Source: Streptomyces sp. XM4193 (GTDB lineage: Bacteria > Actinomycetota > Actinomycetes > Streptomycetales > Streptomycetaceae). Taken from it: DNA of 64,000 bases. The stretch is from assembly GCF_023072595.1 (NCBI RefSeq), contig NZ_JALLGK010000004.1:372001-436000 (forward strand), given 5' to 3'. The position numbers and the translations under genes were made by a program. The notes beneath the pieces are model-generated. The model was not told the origin of the DNA. It was given only the letters and a program-made list of their open reading frames with translations, and did no database searches. Positions 34,843 through 44,022 of this stretch are shown piece after piece (positions within the stretch are counted from its first letter, which is position 1; each line of letters opens with the position of its first letter).

Positions 34843-35844
34843 ATGCCCAGGTCATTCACCCTGTTCACCGGCCAGTGGGCCGACCTGCCCCTGGAGGAGG
34901 TCTGCGCGCACGCGCGCGACTTCGGCTACGACGGTCTGGAACTCGCCTGCTGGGGCGACCACTTCGAGGTCGACCGCGCACTGAACGAGCCCGGCTACAT
35001 CCAGGGCAGGCACGAGCTGCTGGAGAAGTACGGGCTCAAGTGCTGGGCGATCTCCAACCATCTGGTCGGCCAGGCCGTCAGCGACGCCATCATCGACGAG
35101 CGCCACCGCCTCATCCTGCCCTCGCGCATCTGGGGCGACGGCGAGCCCGAGGGCGTGCGGCAGCGTGCGGCGGCGGAGATTGCCGACACCGCACGGGCGG
35201 CCGCTGCCTTCGGGGTGCGCACGGTGATCGGCTTCACCGGATCGCCGATCTGGCATCTGGTGGCGATGTTCCCGCCGGTGCCTCCGAAGATGATCGAGGA
35301 CGGATACCAGGACTTCGCGGACCGCTGGAACCCGATCCTGGACGTCTTCGACGCCGAGGGCGTGCGGTTCGCCCACGAGGTCCACCCCGGCGAGATCGCG
35401 TACGACTACTGGACCACCCACCGCACCCTGGAGGCGGTCGGCCACCGCAGCGCGTTCGGCCTGAACTTCGACCCCAGCCACTTCGTCTGGCAGGACCTGG
35501 ATCCCAGCGGCTTTCTCTGGGACTTCCGGGACCGCATCCTGCACGTCGACTGCAAGGAGGCACGCAGGCGCCTGGACGGCCGCAACGGCCGGCTCGGCTC
35601 CCACCTGCCCTGGGGCGACCCGCGCCGGGGCTGGGACTTCGTCTCCGCCGGCCACGGGGACGTCGCCTGGGAGGACGTGTTCCGCATGTTGCGCGCTATC
35701 GACTACCAGGGCCCGATCTCGGTGGAGTGGGAGGACGCCGGAATGGACCGGCTCGCCGGTGCGCCCGAGGCGCTGGCGAAGCTCAAGGCGTACGACTACG
35801 AGCCCCCGAGCGCCAGCTTCGACGCGGCCTTCGGGAGCGACTGA
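34843..35844 (+). CDS. Sugar phosphate isomerase/epimerase (xylose-isomerase-like TIM barrel)
   Basis: 333 aa AP-endonuclease-2-fold protein. Metal-binding positions typical of IolE/IolI-like isomerases are visible: the glutamate in HEVHPGE, aspartate and histidine in [16 protein letters not shown] and the late SVEWED. It is probably a cytoplasmic isomerase or epimerase acting on the product of the preceding dehydrogenase. GGAGG lies seven bases before ATG 34843. Two hairpins follow, so this gene ends the first island transcript. Confidence 0.92.
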   Translation: MPRSFTLFTGQWADLPLEEVCAHARDFGYDGLELACWGDHFEVDRALNEPGYIQGRHELLEKYGLKCWAISNHLVGQAVSDAIIDERHRLILPSRIWGDGEPEGVRQRAAAEIADTARAAAAFGVRTVIGFTGSPIWHLVAMFPPVPPKMIEDGYQDFADRWNPILDVFDAEGVRFAHEVHPGEIAYDYWTTHRTLEAVGHRSAFGLNFDPSHFVWQDLDPSGFLWDFRDRILHVDCKEARRRLDGRNGRLGSHLPWGDPRRGWDFVSAGHGDVAWEDVFRMLRAIDYQGPISVEWEDAGMDRLAGAPEALAKLKAYDYEPPSASFDAAFGSD

Positions 35845-35865
35845 CACCCGACTGACCCCGCCGCG

Positions 35866-35902
35866 GTCGTCAACGCCCCGCAGCTGAGCGGGTGTTGACG
35901 AC
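35866..35902 (+). terminator. First hairpin after the ABC/oxidoreductase/isomerase operon
   Basis: Arms beginning GTCGTCAAC and ending GTTGACGAC form a 14-15 bp stem with one G-U-type mismatch and a bulge. It lies 21 bases after the isomerase stop. Confidence 0.65.
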
Positions 35903-35921
35903 CCGGTGTACGGCCGGCGAA

Positions 35922-35957
35922 AGCCCGGCAGACGTGATCTTCACGCTCTGCCGGGCT
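35922..35957 (+). terminator. Second hairpin (perfect 11-bp stem)
   Basis: AGCCCGGCAGA (35922-35932) pairs with TCTGCCGGGCT (35947-35957) across a 14-base loop. Together with the hairpin before it, it insulates the first transcript from promoter B. Confidence 0.7.
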
Positions 35958-35997
35958 CGTTCCCATGCCCGAATCCCGCTTTGTCCTGATCGAGGAT

Positions 35998-36054
35998 GAA
36001 GTCAACTTCCCATTTGTCAAAGGTCTTTCCGAACCAGACGATCACGGTTACGGT
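35998..36054 (+). promoter_or_regulatory. Promoter/operator B upstream of the secreted dehydrogenase
   Basis: A 33-bp element at 35998-36030 begins GAAGT and ends TGTCAAAGGTCTTTCC. The -10-like TACGGT is at 36049-36054. The element and the 51-base offset match promoter A exactly, which indicates control by the same regulator. A long leader of about 190 bases follows before GTG 36252. Confidence 0.65.
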
Positions 36055-36251
36055 CCCATGGTGTGTACAGGAGCCGAGCGCCCCCTCACGCAACTCCCCC
36101 TGCTCGGCACCTCTTTCCGACACCGATCCGACCCCTCACCCCACCCCCGCCGGCCCGGCTCGCGAGCCCGGCCAGGAGCAGAAGCCCGGCGCGACGGCGC
36201 GCGCCTGTGTCAACCGCACCTCATGACCGCACAACCTCATGGAGGACACGC

Positions 36252-38726
36252 GTGCACAGGACACCCAAGAGGTTCCGCACCACGCTCGCGGCGTGCGCGA
36301 GCGCGCTGTTGATCGGCGGTGCCCTCGGCGCCGCCGGCCCGGCCGCCGCGCATCAGCCGTCCGACGGGCCCGACGCCCCCGACAACCCGGCTGCCGCCGA
36401 GTTCCAGCAGGTCACCCTCGCCAAGGGCGAGCCCGAGATGGGCGAGCCGATGACGATGGCGGTGACCCCCGACAGCTCGGTGATCCACACCTCCCGCGAC
36501 GGCGCCGTACGCATCACCGACTCCGGCGGCACCACCAGCCTGGCCGGCCGCGTCGAGGTCTACGACCACGACGAGGAGGGCCTCCAGGGCATCGGCGTGG
36601 ACCCGCAGTTCGAGGAGAACCGGGCCATCTACCTCTACTACGCGCCGAAGCTCGACACCCCCTCGGGCGACGCACCGGAGACCGGCGACGCCGCGGACTT
36701 CGAACCCTTCGACGGGGTGAACCGCCTCTCCCGCTTCACCCTCGACGAGAACAACAAGCTCGACCCGGACAGCGAGCAGACCGTCCTGGACGTGCCGGCC
36801 AACCGCGGCATCTGCTGCCACGTCGGCGGCGACATCGCCTTCGACGGCGACGGCAACCTGCTGCTCTCCACCGGCGACGACTCCAACCCCTTCCAGTCCG
36901 ACGGCTACACCCCGATCGACGAGCGGGCCGACCGCAACCCCTCCTTCGACGCCCAGCGCTCCTCCGCCAACACCAACGACCTGCGCGGCAAGGTCCTGCG
37001 CATCAAGGTGGGCGAGGACGGCAGCTACGACATCCCGGAGGGCAACCTCTTCGCGGAGGGCACCGACAAGACCCGCCCCGAGATCTACGCGATGGGCTTC
37101 CGCAACCCCTTCCGGATGAGCGTCGACAAGCCCACCGGCACCGTCTACCTCGGTGACTACGGGCCCGACGCCGGCTCCGCCAGCGACTCCCGCGGACCCT
37201 CCGGCCAGGTCGAGTTCAACCGGATCACCGAGGCCGGCAACTACGGCTGGCCCTACTGCCACGGCGACAACGACGCCTACGTCGACTACGACTTCGCCGA
37301 CCAGTCCTCGGGCGAGAAGTTCGACTGCGCCAACCCGGTCAACAACTCCCCGCACAACACCGGCCTGACCGAGCTGCCCGAGGCCAAGCCCGGCTGGATC
37401 AACTACGACGGCAACTCCGTGCCCGAGTTCGGCGACGGCTCCGAGTCCCCGATGGGCGGCCCGGTCTACCGCTACGACCCGGACAGCGGCTCCGACATCG
37501 CGCTGCCCGAGGAGTACGACGGCGACTTCTTCGCCGGCGAGTTCGGCCGGCAGTGGATCAAGCGCATCTCCCAGGACGACCAGGGCCAGGTCGAGTCCAT
37601 CAACGACTTCCTCTGGGAAGGCACCCAGGTGATGGACATGGAGTTCGGCCCCGACGGCGCGCTCTACGTACTGGACTACGGCACCGGCTACTTCAACGGC
37701 GACGAGAACTCGGCGCTCTACCGCATCGAGAACGCCACCGACGGACACTCCCCGGTCGCCCGCGCCTCCGCCGACGTGACCAGCGGGCAGGGTCCGCTGG
37801 AGGTCGCCTTCTCCACCGAGGGCAGCGACGACGCCGACGGCGACGAGCTCACCTTCAGCTGGGACTTCGGCGACGGCGGCACCTCCGACGAGGCGAACCC
37901 CACGCACACGTACACCGAGGACGGCACCTACGTCGCCACCGTGACCGCCGAGGACACCACCGGCAAGACGGGCAGCGCCAGCGTCCACATCACGGTCGGC
38001 AACACCGCGCCCACCGTCGAGCTCAAGCTTCCCGCCGACGGCTCGCTCTTCAGCTTCGGCGACGAGATCCCCTTCGAGGTCGAGGTGACCGACCCCGAGG
38101 ACGGCGAGATCGACTGCGAGAAGGTCAAGGTCACCTACGTCCTCGGCCACGACAGCCACGGCCACCCCATCACCTCGGCCAACGGCTGCTCGGGCACGAT
38201 CAAGACCTCGGCCGACGGCGAGCACGACCCCAACGCCAACATCTTCGGAGTCTTCGACGCCGAGTACACCGACCAGGGCGCCGGTGAGCTGCCGCCGCTG
38301 ACCACCCACGACCAGAACAAGCTCCAGCCCAAGCACCGCCAGGCCGAGCACTTCGACGCCTCCGAGGGCGCCTCCGTCGTCGAGAACGACGCGGCGGCCG
38401 GCGGAAAGGCCGTGGGCTCGATCGGCAACGGCGACTGGATCTCCTTCACCCCCTACCACCTGGCGGGCGTAACCGAGTTCAGCGCCGAGGTGGCCGCCGG
38501 GAGCGACGGCGGCGCGATCGAGATCAGGCTCGGCGGCGCCGACGGCGAGCTGCTCGGCACCGTCGACGTACCGGCGACCGGCGGCAGCGGCACCTTCGAG
38601 GAAGTGAGCACCGCGATCACCGCACCCGAGGACCCGTCGGCGGAGGACACCCTCCACCTGGTCTTCACCGGGGGCGAGGGCGACGACCTCTTCCAGGTCG
38701 ACGACTTCACCCTGACCACCGACTGA
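36252..38726 (+). CDS. Secreted glucose/sorbosone-type dehydrogenase with PKD and CBM6 domains
   Basis: 824 aa exported protein starting at GTG 36252 with GGAGG upstream. A signal peptide (1-34, ending AAAHQ) precedes a beta-propeller of the GSDH family (about 45-495; EGLQGIGVDPQFEENR, RGICCHVGGDIAFDGDGNLL, IYAMGFRNPFRMSVD, GNYGWPYC). A PKD domain (about 500-585, WDFGDGGTS and HTYTEDGTY) follows, then a linker and a C-terminal carbohydrate-binding domain of CBM6 type (about 690-824, NGDWISFTPYHLAGV). It probably oxidises or binds sugars outside the cell. It is followed by a secreted ThuA-DUF1080 protein. Confidence 0.9.
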   Translation: MHRTPKRFRTTLAACASALLIGGALGAAGPAAAHQPSDGPDAPDNPAAAEFQQVTLAKGEPEMGEPMTMAVTPDSSVIHTSRDGAVRITDSGGTTSLAGRVEVYDHDEEGLQGIGVDPQFEENRAIYLYYAPKLDTPSGDAPETGDAADFEPFDGVNRLSRFTLDENNKLDPDSEQTVLDVPANRGICCHVGGDIAFDGDGNLLLSTGDDSNPFQSDGYTPIDERADRNPSFDAQRSSANTNDLRGKVLRIKVGEDGSYDIPEGNLFAEGTDKTRPEIYAMGFRNPFRMSVDKPTGTVYLGDYGPDAGSASDSRGPSGQVEFNRITEAGNYGWPYCHGDNDAYVDYDFADQSSGEKFDCANPVNNSPHNTGLTELPEAKPGWINYDGNSVPEFGDGSESPMGGPVYRYDPDSGSDIALPEEYDGDFFAGEFGRQWIKRISQDDQGQVESINDFLWEGTQVMDMEFGPDGALYVLDYGTGYFNGDENSALYRIENATDGHSPVARASADVTSGQGPLEVAFSTEGSDDADGDELTFSWDFGDGGTSDEANPTHTYTEDGTYVATVTAEDTTGKTGSASVHITVGNTAPTVELKLPADGSLFSFGDEIPFEVEVTDPEDGEIDCEKVKVTYVLGHDSHGHPITSANGCSGTIKTSADGEHDPNANIFGVFDAEYTDQGAGELPPLTTHDQNKLQPKHRQAEHFDASEGASVVENDAAAGGKAVGSIGNGDWISFTPYHLAGVTEFSAEVAAGSDGGAIEIRLGGADGELLGTVDVPATGGSGTFEEVSTAITAPEDPSAEDTLHLVFTGGEGDDLFQVDDFTLTTD

Positions 38727-38748
38727 CGCACGGGAAGCAGGAGCAGCC

Positions 38749-40218
38749 ATGGTGAAGAGCACCCGCCTGGCCGCGGCAGCGGCCGTCCTCGCACTGGGGA
38801 CGGCCGCCCTGCCCGCGCAGGCCCAACCGAACGAGGCGAGCGGCACCACCGGCGAGCAGGCCGAGTCGACGGTCCTGGTCTTCTCCAAGACCGCGGGCTT
38901 CCGCCACGACTCCATCCCCGACGGCATCGCCGCGATCCAGGAGCTCGGCGCCGAGCACGGCTTCGCGGTCGAGGACACCGAGGACGCGGCGGACTTCACC
39001 GCCGAGAACCTCGCCCGGTACCAGGCCGTGGTCTTCCTCTCCACGACCGGCGACGTGCTGAACGAGGAGCAGCAGAACGCCTTCGAGGGCTACGTCGAGG
39101 ACGGCGGCGGCTACGTCGGCGTCCACGCCGCGGCCGACACCGAGTACGACTGGCCGTTCTACGGCGGCCTGGTCGGCGCGTACTTCGACTCCCACCCGCA
39201 CATCCAGTCCGCGCAGATCAACGTCGAGGACCACGACCACCCCGCCACCGCCCATCTCGACCCCACCTGGGAGCGGACGGACGAGTGGTACAACTACGGC
39301 ACCAACCCCCGCGACCGCGCCAAGGTGCTGGCGACTCTCGACGAGAGCTCGTACCAGGGCGGGAACATGGGCGAGGACCACCCCATCTCCTGGTGCCAGC
39401 CCTACGAGGGCGGTCGCGCCTTCTACACCGGCGGCGGCCACACCAAGGAGTCCTTCACCGAGCCGGCGTTCCGCCAACACCTCCTCGGCGGCATCCAGTA
39501 CGCCACCGGCGAGAAGGAAGCCGACTGCTCCCCGGACGGCGCCGAGGAGGAGTGGAAGCAGCTCTTCGACGGCACCGGCACCGACGGCTGGAAGCAGGCC
39601 GGGCCGGGCTCGTTCGTCCTGGACGAGGGGGAGAAGACCCTCACGTCCGTGGGCGGCATGGGACTGCTCTGGTACGAGGCCCAGGAGTTCGGCGCGTACT
39701 CCCTCAAGCTCGACTGGCGGATGGCCGGAGACGACAACTCCGGTGTCTTCGTGGGCTTCCCGGCGAGCGACGACCCGATGGACGCGGTCAACCAGGGCTA
39801 CGAGATCCAGATCGACGCCACGGACGCCGAGGACCGCACCACCGGTGCGATCTACGGCTTCCAGTCCGCCGACATCGAAGCCCGCGACGCCGCACTGAAC
39901 CCGCCGGGGGAGTGGAACAGCTACGAGATCCGGGTAGAGGAGGACCGGATCCAGATTTGGCTCAACGACATCAAGATCAACGACTTCACCAGCACCGACC
40001 CCGACCGTGACCTGACACGCGGACACATTGGCATCCAGAACCACGGCGACGAGGACGAGGTCGCCTTCCGCGACATCCGCATCCAGGACCTCGGCGACCC
40101 GACAGACCCCACGGACCCGACAGACCCCACGGAGCCCCAAGACCCCACGGCCCCCAAAGAGCCCACGGCCCACACCGACTCCACCGACCGTGAACCCCGA
40201 GTCGGCCGGGGCGACTGA
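38749..40218 (+). CDS. Secreted ThuA domain + DUF1080 (3-keto-glycoside hydrolase-like) protein
   Basis: 489 aa. A signal peptide (1-26, ending PAQAQP) is followed by a ThuA-like domain (about 42-265; VFSKTAGFRHDSIP, GGYVGVHAAADTEYDW, GGGHTKES) and a DUF1080 beta-sandwich (about 268-452; LFDGTGTDGWKQ, GDDNSGVFVGFP, WNSYEIRVEEDRI). DUF1080 proteins cleave 3-keto-disaccharides, which fits the sugar dehydrogenases in the island. The C-terminus carries a DPTDPTDPTDPT repeat and an acidic-basic tail. GGAG lies before ATG 38749, 22 bases after the preceding stop. Confidence 0.9.
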   Translation: MVKSTRLAAAAAVLALGTAALPAQAQPNEASGTTGEQAESTVLVFSKTAGFRHDSIPDGIAAIQELGAEHGFAVEDTEDAADFTAENLARYQAVVFLSTTGDVLNEEQQNAFEGYVEDGGGYVGVHAAADTEYDWPFYGGLVGAYFDSHPHIQSAQINVEDHDHPATAHLDPTWERTDEWYNYGTNPRDRAKVLATLDESSYQGGNMGEDHPISWCQPYEGGRAFYTGGGHTKESFTEPAFRQHLLGGIQYATGEKEADCSPDGAEEEWKQLFDGTGTDGWKQAGPGSFVLDEGEKTLTSVGGMGLLWYEAQEFGAYSLKLDWRMAGDDNSGVFVGFPASDDPMDAVNQGYEIQIDATDAEDRTTGAIYGFQSADIEARDAALNPPGEWNSYEIRVEEDRIQIWLNDIKINDFTSTDPDRDLTRGHIGIQNHGDEDEVAFRDIRIQDLGDPTDPTDPTDPTEPQDPTAPKEPTAHTDSTDREPRVGRGD

Positions 40219-40398
40219 GCAGGCATCCGTCGAGGACGTACGACGGCTGCCACGACCGGTCACCCGCAGGCCCGAGGGGGGCCGCGGCTGACCACCGCGG
40301 CGGGGAGGAGATCGCCGACTCCTCCCCGCCGCTCCACCCGTCCCACCCCGCACCACCCAGAGCAACCAGCGGCCCGTACGACCCCCTTGGAGACCCAC

Positions 40399-41574
40399 GT
40401 GAGTGAGCGAAACCACGACGTGACAGCGCACGACGCCCCGCAGCCCGACAGCGGCGAGCGGTCGCCGGGCGACCGACCACGCACCGGGGTGTGGCTGATC
40501 GGAGCCAGGGGCTCGGTCGCCACCACCACCATCGTGGGCTGCGCCGCCCTCGCCGCCGGTCTCCAGCCGCCGACCGGACTCCTCACCGAGACCCCGGTGT
40601 TCGCCGACAGCGCCCTGCCGCCGCTGTCCGACCTCCTGTTCGGCGGTCACGACACCGCCTGCACCCCGCTGCCCAAGCGCGCCGAGGAGCTGGTCGGCGC
40701 CGGGGTGCTCGCCCACGGACTGCCCACCGCGGTCGCCGCCGAACTGGCCGCCGTCGAACGCCGAATACGCCCGGGCGGTCCCGAGCGAGGCGACACCCGC
40801 ACCACCGAGGAACTCATCGAGCGCTTCGCCGCCGACCTGACCGACTTCACCCGCGACAACGGCCTGGAGCGGACCGTCGTCGTCAATGTGGCCAGCACCG
40901 AACCGGCCGCCGCCCAGGGGCAGTTGCCGCCCAGCTCGCTGTACGCCGCCGCGGCCCTGCGCGCCGGCTGCGGATACGTCAACTTCACCCCGTCCACCGG
41001 GCTGCACCACCCCGACCTGCAGGACACCGCCCGCGCCGCCGAGGTGCCGTACGCCGGCCGCGACGGCAAGACCGGCCAGACGCTGCTGCGTTCGGTGCTG
41101 GCGCCGATGTTCCGCAGCCGTGCGCTGACCGTGCGCGCCTGGTCCGGCACCAACCTCCTGGGCGGCGGCGACGGCGCGGCACTCGCCGATCCGGCCGCGG
41201 CCGCGGCCAAGAACGCCGGCAAGGAGCGCGTACTGGCCGAGAACCTCCCCGAGGTCCCCGAGGGCGAGGTGCACATCGACGACGTGCCCGCGCTCGGCGA
41301 CTGGAAGACCGCCTGGGACCACATCGCCTTCGACGGCTTCCTCGGCTCCCGGATGATCCTCCAGACCATCTGGCAGGGCTGCGACTCCGCGCTCGCCGCG
41401 CCGCTCGTACTGGACCTCGCGCGCATCCTCGCCCGCGCCGACGCCCTCGGGCTGCGCGGACCCGTCGACGGGCTCGGCTTCTACTTCAAGGACCCGGACA
41501 GCGGGCCCGCCGATCTCGCCGGCCAGGAGCGGGAGTTGGCGCAGCTGGCCGAGCGTCTGGCGGACCGCGCATGA
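40399..41574 (+). CDS. Inositol-3-phosphate synthase-family protein (Ino1-like, Ebo-associated)
   Basis: 391 aa cytosolic Rossmann protein. GVWLIGARGSVATTTIVGC is the characteristic NAD-binding start of the Ino1 family; GYVNFTPSTG and GRDGKTGQTLLRSVLAPMF resemble conserved Ino1 active-site blocks. It is somewhat shorter than yeast-type Ino1 and sits at the head of an overlapping Ebo gene run, not with housekeeping inositol genes. It may make a cyclitol used by the Ebo pathway, in place of the EboD sugar-phosphate cyclase of other phyla. GTG 40399 has GGAG seven bases upstream. Confidence 0.85.
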   Translation: MSERNHDVTAHDAPQPDSGERSPGDRPRTGVWLIGARGSVATTTIVGCAALAAGLQPPTGLLTETPVFADSALPPLSDLLFGGHDTACTPLPKRAEELVGAGVLAHGLPTAVAAELAAVERRIRPGGPERGDTRTTEELIERFAADLTDFTRDNGLERTVVVNVASTEPAAAQGQLPPSSLYAAAALRAGCGYVNFTPSTGLHHPDLQDTARAAEVPYAGRDGKTGQTLLRSVLAPMFRSRALTVRAWSGTNLLGGGDGAALADPAAAAAKNAGKERVLAENLPEVPEGEVHIDDVPALGDWKTAWDHIAFDGFLGSRMILQTIWQGCDSALAAPLVLDLARILARADALGLRGPVDGLGFYFKDPDSGPADLAGQERELAQLAERLADRA

Positions 41575-42437
41575 GCGCCCGGGACTGGGCGTCGCTGCTG
41601 CGGGTGTCGGCGGTCTTCAGCGTCCCCGGCGACGCGCTGGTCGGCGCCACCGCCACCGGCGGCCCGCCGCGCGCCCGTACCGCGCTGGCCGCCGCCGCCT
41701 CGCTCTGCCTCTACGAGGCGGGCATGACGCTCAACGACTGGGCGGACCGCAGGATCGACGCGGTCGAGCGACCCGACCGCCCGATCCCGGCCGGCCGCAT
41801 CAGCCCCGCCGCGGCGCTCGGCGCCTCGGTCGGCCTGACCGCTGCGGGCCTGGGCTTCGCGGCGGCGGCCGGCCGGCCCGCGCTGCGCACCGCGAGCGCA
41901 CTGGCGGCGAGCGTCTGGGCGTACGACCTGTGGCTGAAGAACACCCCGGCCGGGCCCGCCGCGATGGCCTCCGCGCGCACCCTGGACGTGCTGCTCGGCG
42001 CCGCCGCCACCCGCCCCGCCGAGATGGCCAGAGCCCTCCCCGCGGCCGGAGTGCTCGGCGCGCACACGCTCGCGGTGACCACGGTCTCGCGCGAGGAGGT
42101 GGGGGGCGGCTCCTCGCTCGCTCCGCTGACGGCGCTGGCCACCACCGCCGCCGTCACCGGTCACCTCACCGGCCTGCGTCCGCCGCGCACCACCACCGAG
42201 GCGACCGCCGCAGGAGGCGCGGCGCTCTACGCGACCACCTGCGGACGCGGCTACACCCACGCCGCCCTCAACCCCTCACCGCCGCTGCTGCAACGAGCCG
42301 TCGGCGGCGGCATCCGCGCGATGATCCCGCTGCAGGCGTCCCTGGCCGCCCGCGCCGGTGCCGTGACCACCGCCCTGCCGCTGCTGGCCCTGCTGCCGCT
42401 GGCCCGCCGCGTATCCCGAAAGGTCAGCCCCACATGA
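41571..42437 (+). CDS. eboC: UbiA-family prenyltransferase EboC
   Basis: 288 aa integral membrane prenyltransferase-like protein, start ATG 41571 by ATGA overlap. The Asp-rich motif NDWADRRIDAVERPDRPI fits the UbiA N-D-x2-D-x3-D-x3-R-P pattern. About seven to eight helices are visible. The segment WAYDLWLKNTPAGPAAMASA replaces the ordinary second Asp-rich motif and is typical of EboC. It probably transfers an isoprenoid chain to the small molecule made by the other Ebo proteins, anchoring it in the membrane. Confidence 0.85.
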   Translation: MSARDWASLLRVSAVFSVPGDALVGATATGGPPRARTALAAAASLCLYEAGMTLNDWADRRIDAVERPDRPIPAGRISPAAALGASVGLTAAGLGFAAAAGRPALRTASALAASVWAYDLWLKNTPAGPAAMASARTLDVLLGAAATRPAEMARALPAAGVLGAHTLAVTTVSREEVGGGSSLAPLTALATTAAVTGHLTGLRPPRTTTEATAAGGAALYATTCGRGYTHAALNPSPPLLQRAVGGGIRAMIPLQASLAARAGAVTTALPLLALLPLARRVSRKVSPT

Positions 42438-43276
42438 GCAGCCTCAGACTGGCCTACGGCACCAACGGCCTCACCGACCTCAGGCTCGGCGATCTCGTCG
42501 TCATGCTCTCCGACCTCGGCTACGACGGGGTGGCGCTGACGCTGGACCACATGCACTTCGACCCGCTCGCGCCCGGACTGGCCTTCCGCACCCGGCAGTT
42601 GGCGGACACCCTGGACCGCTACGGCCTCGGCGTCACGGTGGAGACCGGCGCCCGCTACCTGCTCGACCCGCGCCGCAAGCACCACCCCACCCTCGTCGAG
42701 GCGGACCCGCTGGCGCGCGCCACCCGGGTCGCGCTGCTGGAGACCGCCGTACAGATCGCCTCCGACCTCGGCGCGCACGCCGTGCACTGCTTCAGCGGTG
42801 TGCTGCCCGAGGGCTCCACCGAGGAGGAGGGCTGGAAACGGCTGCGGCACAGCTTCGAGCAGATCCTGGAGAGCGCCCGGCGGCGCGGCACACCGCTGGC
42901 CGTCGAGCCCGAGCCCGGCCATCTCCTCGGCGACCTGGCCGGATTCCACCGGCTCCGCGAGGAGTTGGGCGATCCGGCGGAGCTGGGCCTGACCCTGGAC
43001 ATCGGGCACTGCCAGTGCCTGGAGCCCCTTGCGCCCGAGGTGTGCGTCGAACAGAGCGCGCCGTGGCTGCGGCACGTCCAGATCGAGGACATGCGCCGCG
43101 GCGTGCACGAGCACCTTCCCTTCGGCCAGGGCGAGATCGACTTTTCACCGGTGCTCACCGCGCTGGCCGACGCCGGCTACCGCGGCCTGGTCTCGGTCGA
43201 GCTGCCCAGGGACTCCCACGCCGGTCCTGCGCTCGCGGAGCAGTCCCTCCACTTCCTCAAGGCGGCCCAGCGGTGA
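42434..43276 (+). CDS. Sugar phosphate isomerase/epimerase of the Ebo cluster
   Basis: 280 aa TIM-barrel protein of the xylose-isomerase-like family, start ATG 42434 by ATGA overlap. Metal-site segments are GVALTLDHMHFDP, AVEPEPGHLLGD, LTLDIGHCQCLEP, RHVQIEDMRRGVHEHLPFGQ and the late VSVELPRDSH. The order of Glu, Asp, His and Glu ligands suggests an active metal-dependent isomerase. Its place between EboC and EboA shows that it works on the Ebo metabolite. Confidence 0.85.
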   Translation: MSSLRLAYGTNGLTDLRLGDLVVMLSDLGYDGVALTLDHMHFDPLAPGLAFRTRQLADTLDRYGLGVTVETGARYLLDPRRKHHPTLVEADPLARATRVALLETAVQIASDLGAHAVHCFSGVLPEGSTEEEGWKRLRHSFEQILESARRRGTPLAVEPEPGHLLGDLAGFHRLREELGDPAELGLTLDIGHCQCLEPLAPEVCVEQSAPWLRHVQIEDMRRGVHEHLPFGQGEIDFSPVLTALADAGYRGLVSVELPRDSHAGPALAEQSLHFLKAAQR

Positions 43277-44022
43277 CCGCGGCCGACCGCGACCGGCTCG
43301 GCGCGCTCCGGTCCGAGCTCGACGAACGTGCCCAGGACTGGTTCGAGCGCGCGCTCGCCGAGCCGGACCGACTGGAGATCTCCTTCGCCGCGGCGAAACG
43401 GGCCTGCGGTGCGCCGCACGCCGTACGGGTGCGGGTCGCGCTGCTCGTCGAGCACCGCCCGCCGGCCGAGCGCCTGGCCGAGCTCTACCGGCGCGGCAAC
43501 GCCGCCGAACGCCTCGCCGTACTGGAGGCCCTGCCCGAACTGCCCCCGGACACCGACGGGTCGGAGCTGGTGCACGACGCGCTGCGCACCAACGACCCGC
43601 GGCTGGTCGCCGCCGCGCTGGGACCCTACGGCGCCCGCTGCCTCGCGCCGCACGACTGGCGCCAGGCCGTCCTCAAGTGCCTCTTCGTCGGAATCCCGCT
43701 GGCCGAGGTGCACGACCTCGCCGCCCGCGCCGCCGGAGACGACGAACTGGCCCGGATGCTGCGGGACTTCGCCGCCGAGCGCACCGCCGCGGGCCGCACC
43801 GTGCCCGAGGACCTGCACCGGCTGCTGGAACTCGCCGCGCACCCCGTCCCGGCGCACCCGGCCCCCGACCATCCCGCCACCGGTCGGCCCGTCGCGGACC
43901 ACTCGGTCACCGACCACCCCGCCACCGGCCGCTCCACGACCGCCCCGTCCCTCGTGGACGGCCCCGCAGCCCCCCAACCGACAGCCCCCGGCGAGCAGCG
44001 CCCCACCGGCCAGGAGATCTGA
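43273..44022 (+). CDS. eboA: EboA domain protein
   Basis: 249 aa from GTG 43273 (GTGA overlap). The helical EboA domain (1-180) contains WFERALAEPDRLEISFAAAK and the family hallmark GPYGARCLAPHDWRQAVLKC followed by LFVGIPL. The function of EboA is unknown. The last 60 residues are a Pro/His/Thr-rich tail with repeated DHPATGR units. Its stop overlaps the next ATG by one base. It is diagnostic for the Ebo cluster. Confidence 0.85.
   Translation: MTAADRDRLGALRSELDERAQDWFERALAEPDRLEISFAAAKRACGAPHAVRVRVALLVEHRPPAERLAELYRRGNAAERLAVLEALPELPPDTDGSELVHDALRTNDPRLVAAALGPYGARCLAPHDWRQAVLKCLFVGIPLAEVHDLAARAAGDDELARMLRDFAAERTAAGRTVPEDLHRLLELAAHPVPAHPAPDHPATGRPVADHSVTDHPATGRSTTAPSLVDGPAAPQPTAPGEQRPTGQEI

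Noticed and set aside
36237..39044. 935-codon minus-strand ORF across the secreted dehydrogenase
   Set aside because: A Val/Gly/Ala-rich shadow of the dehydrogenase codons with no signal, domain or start context.
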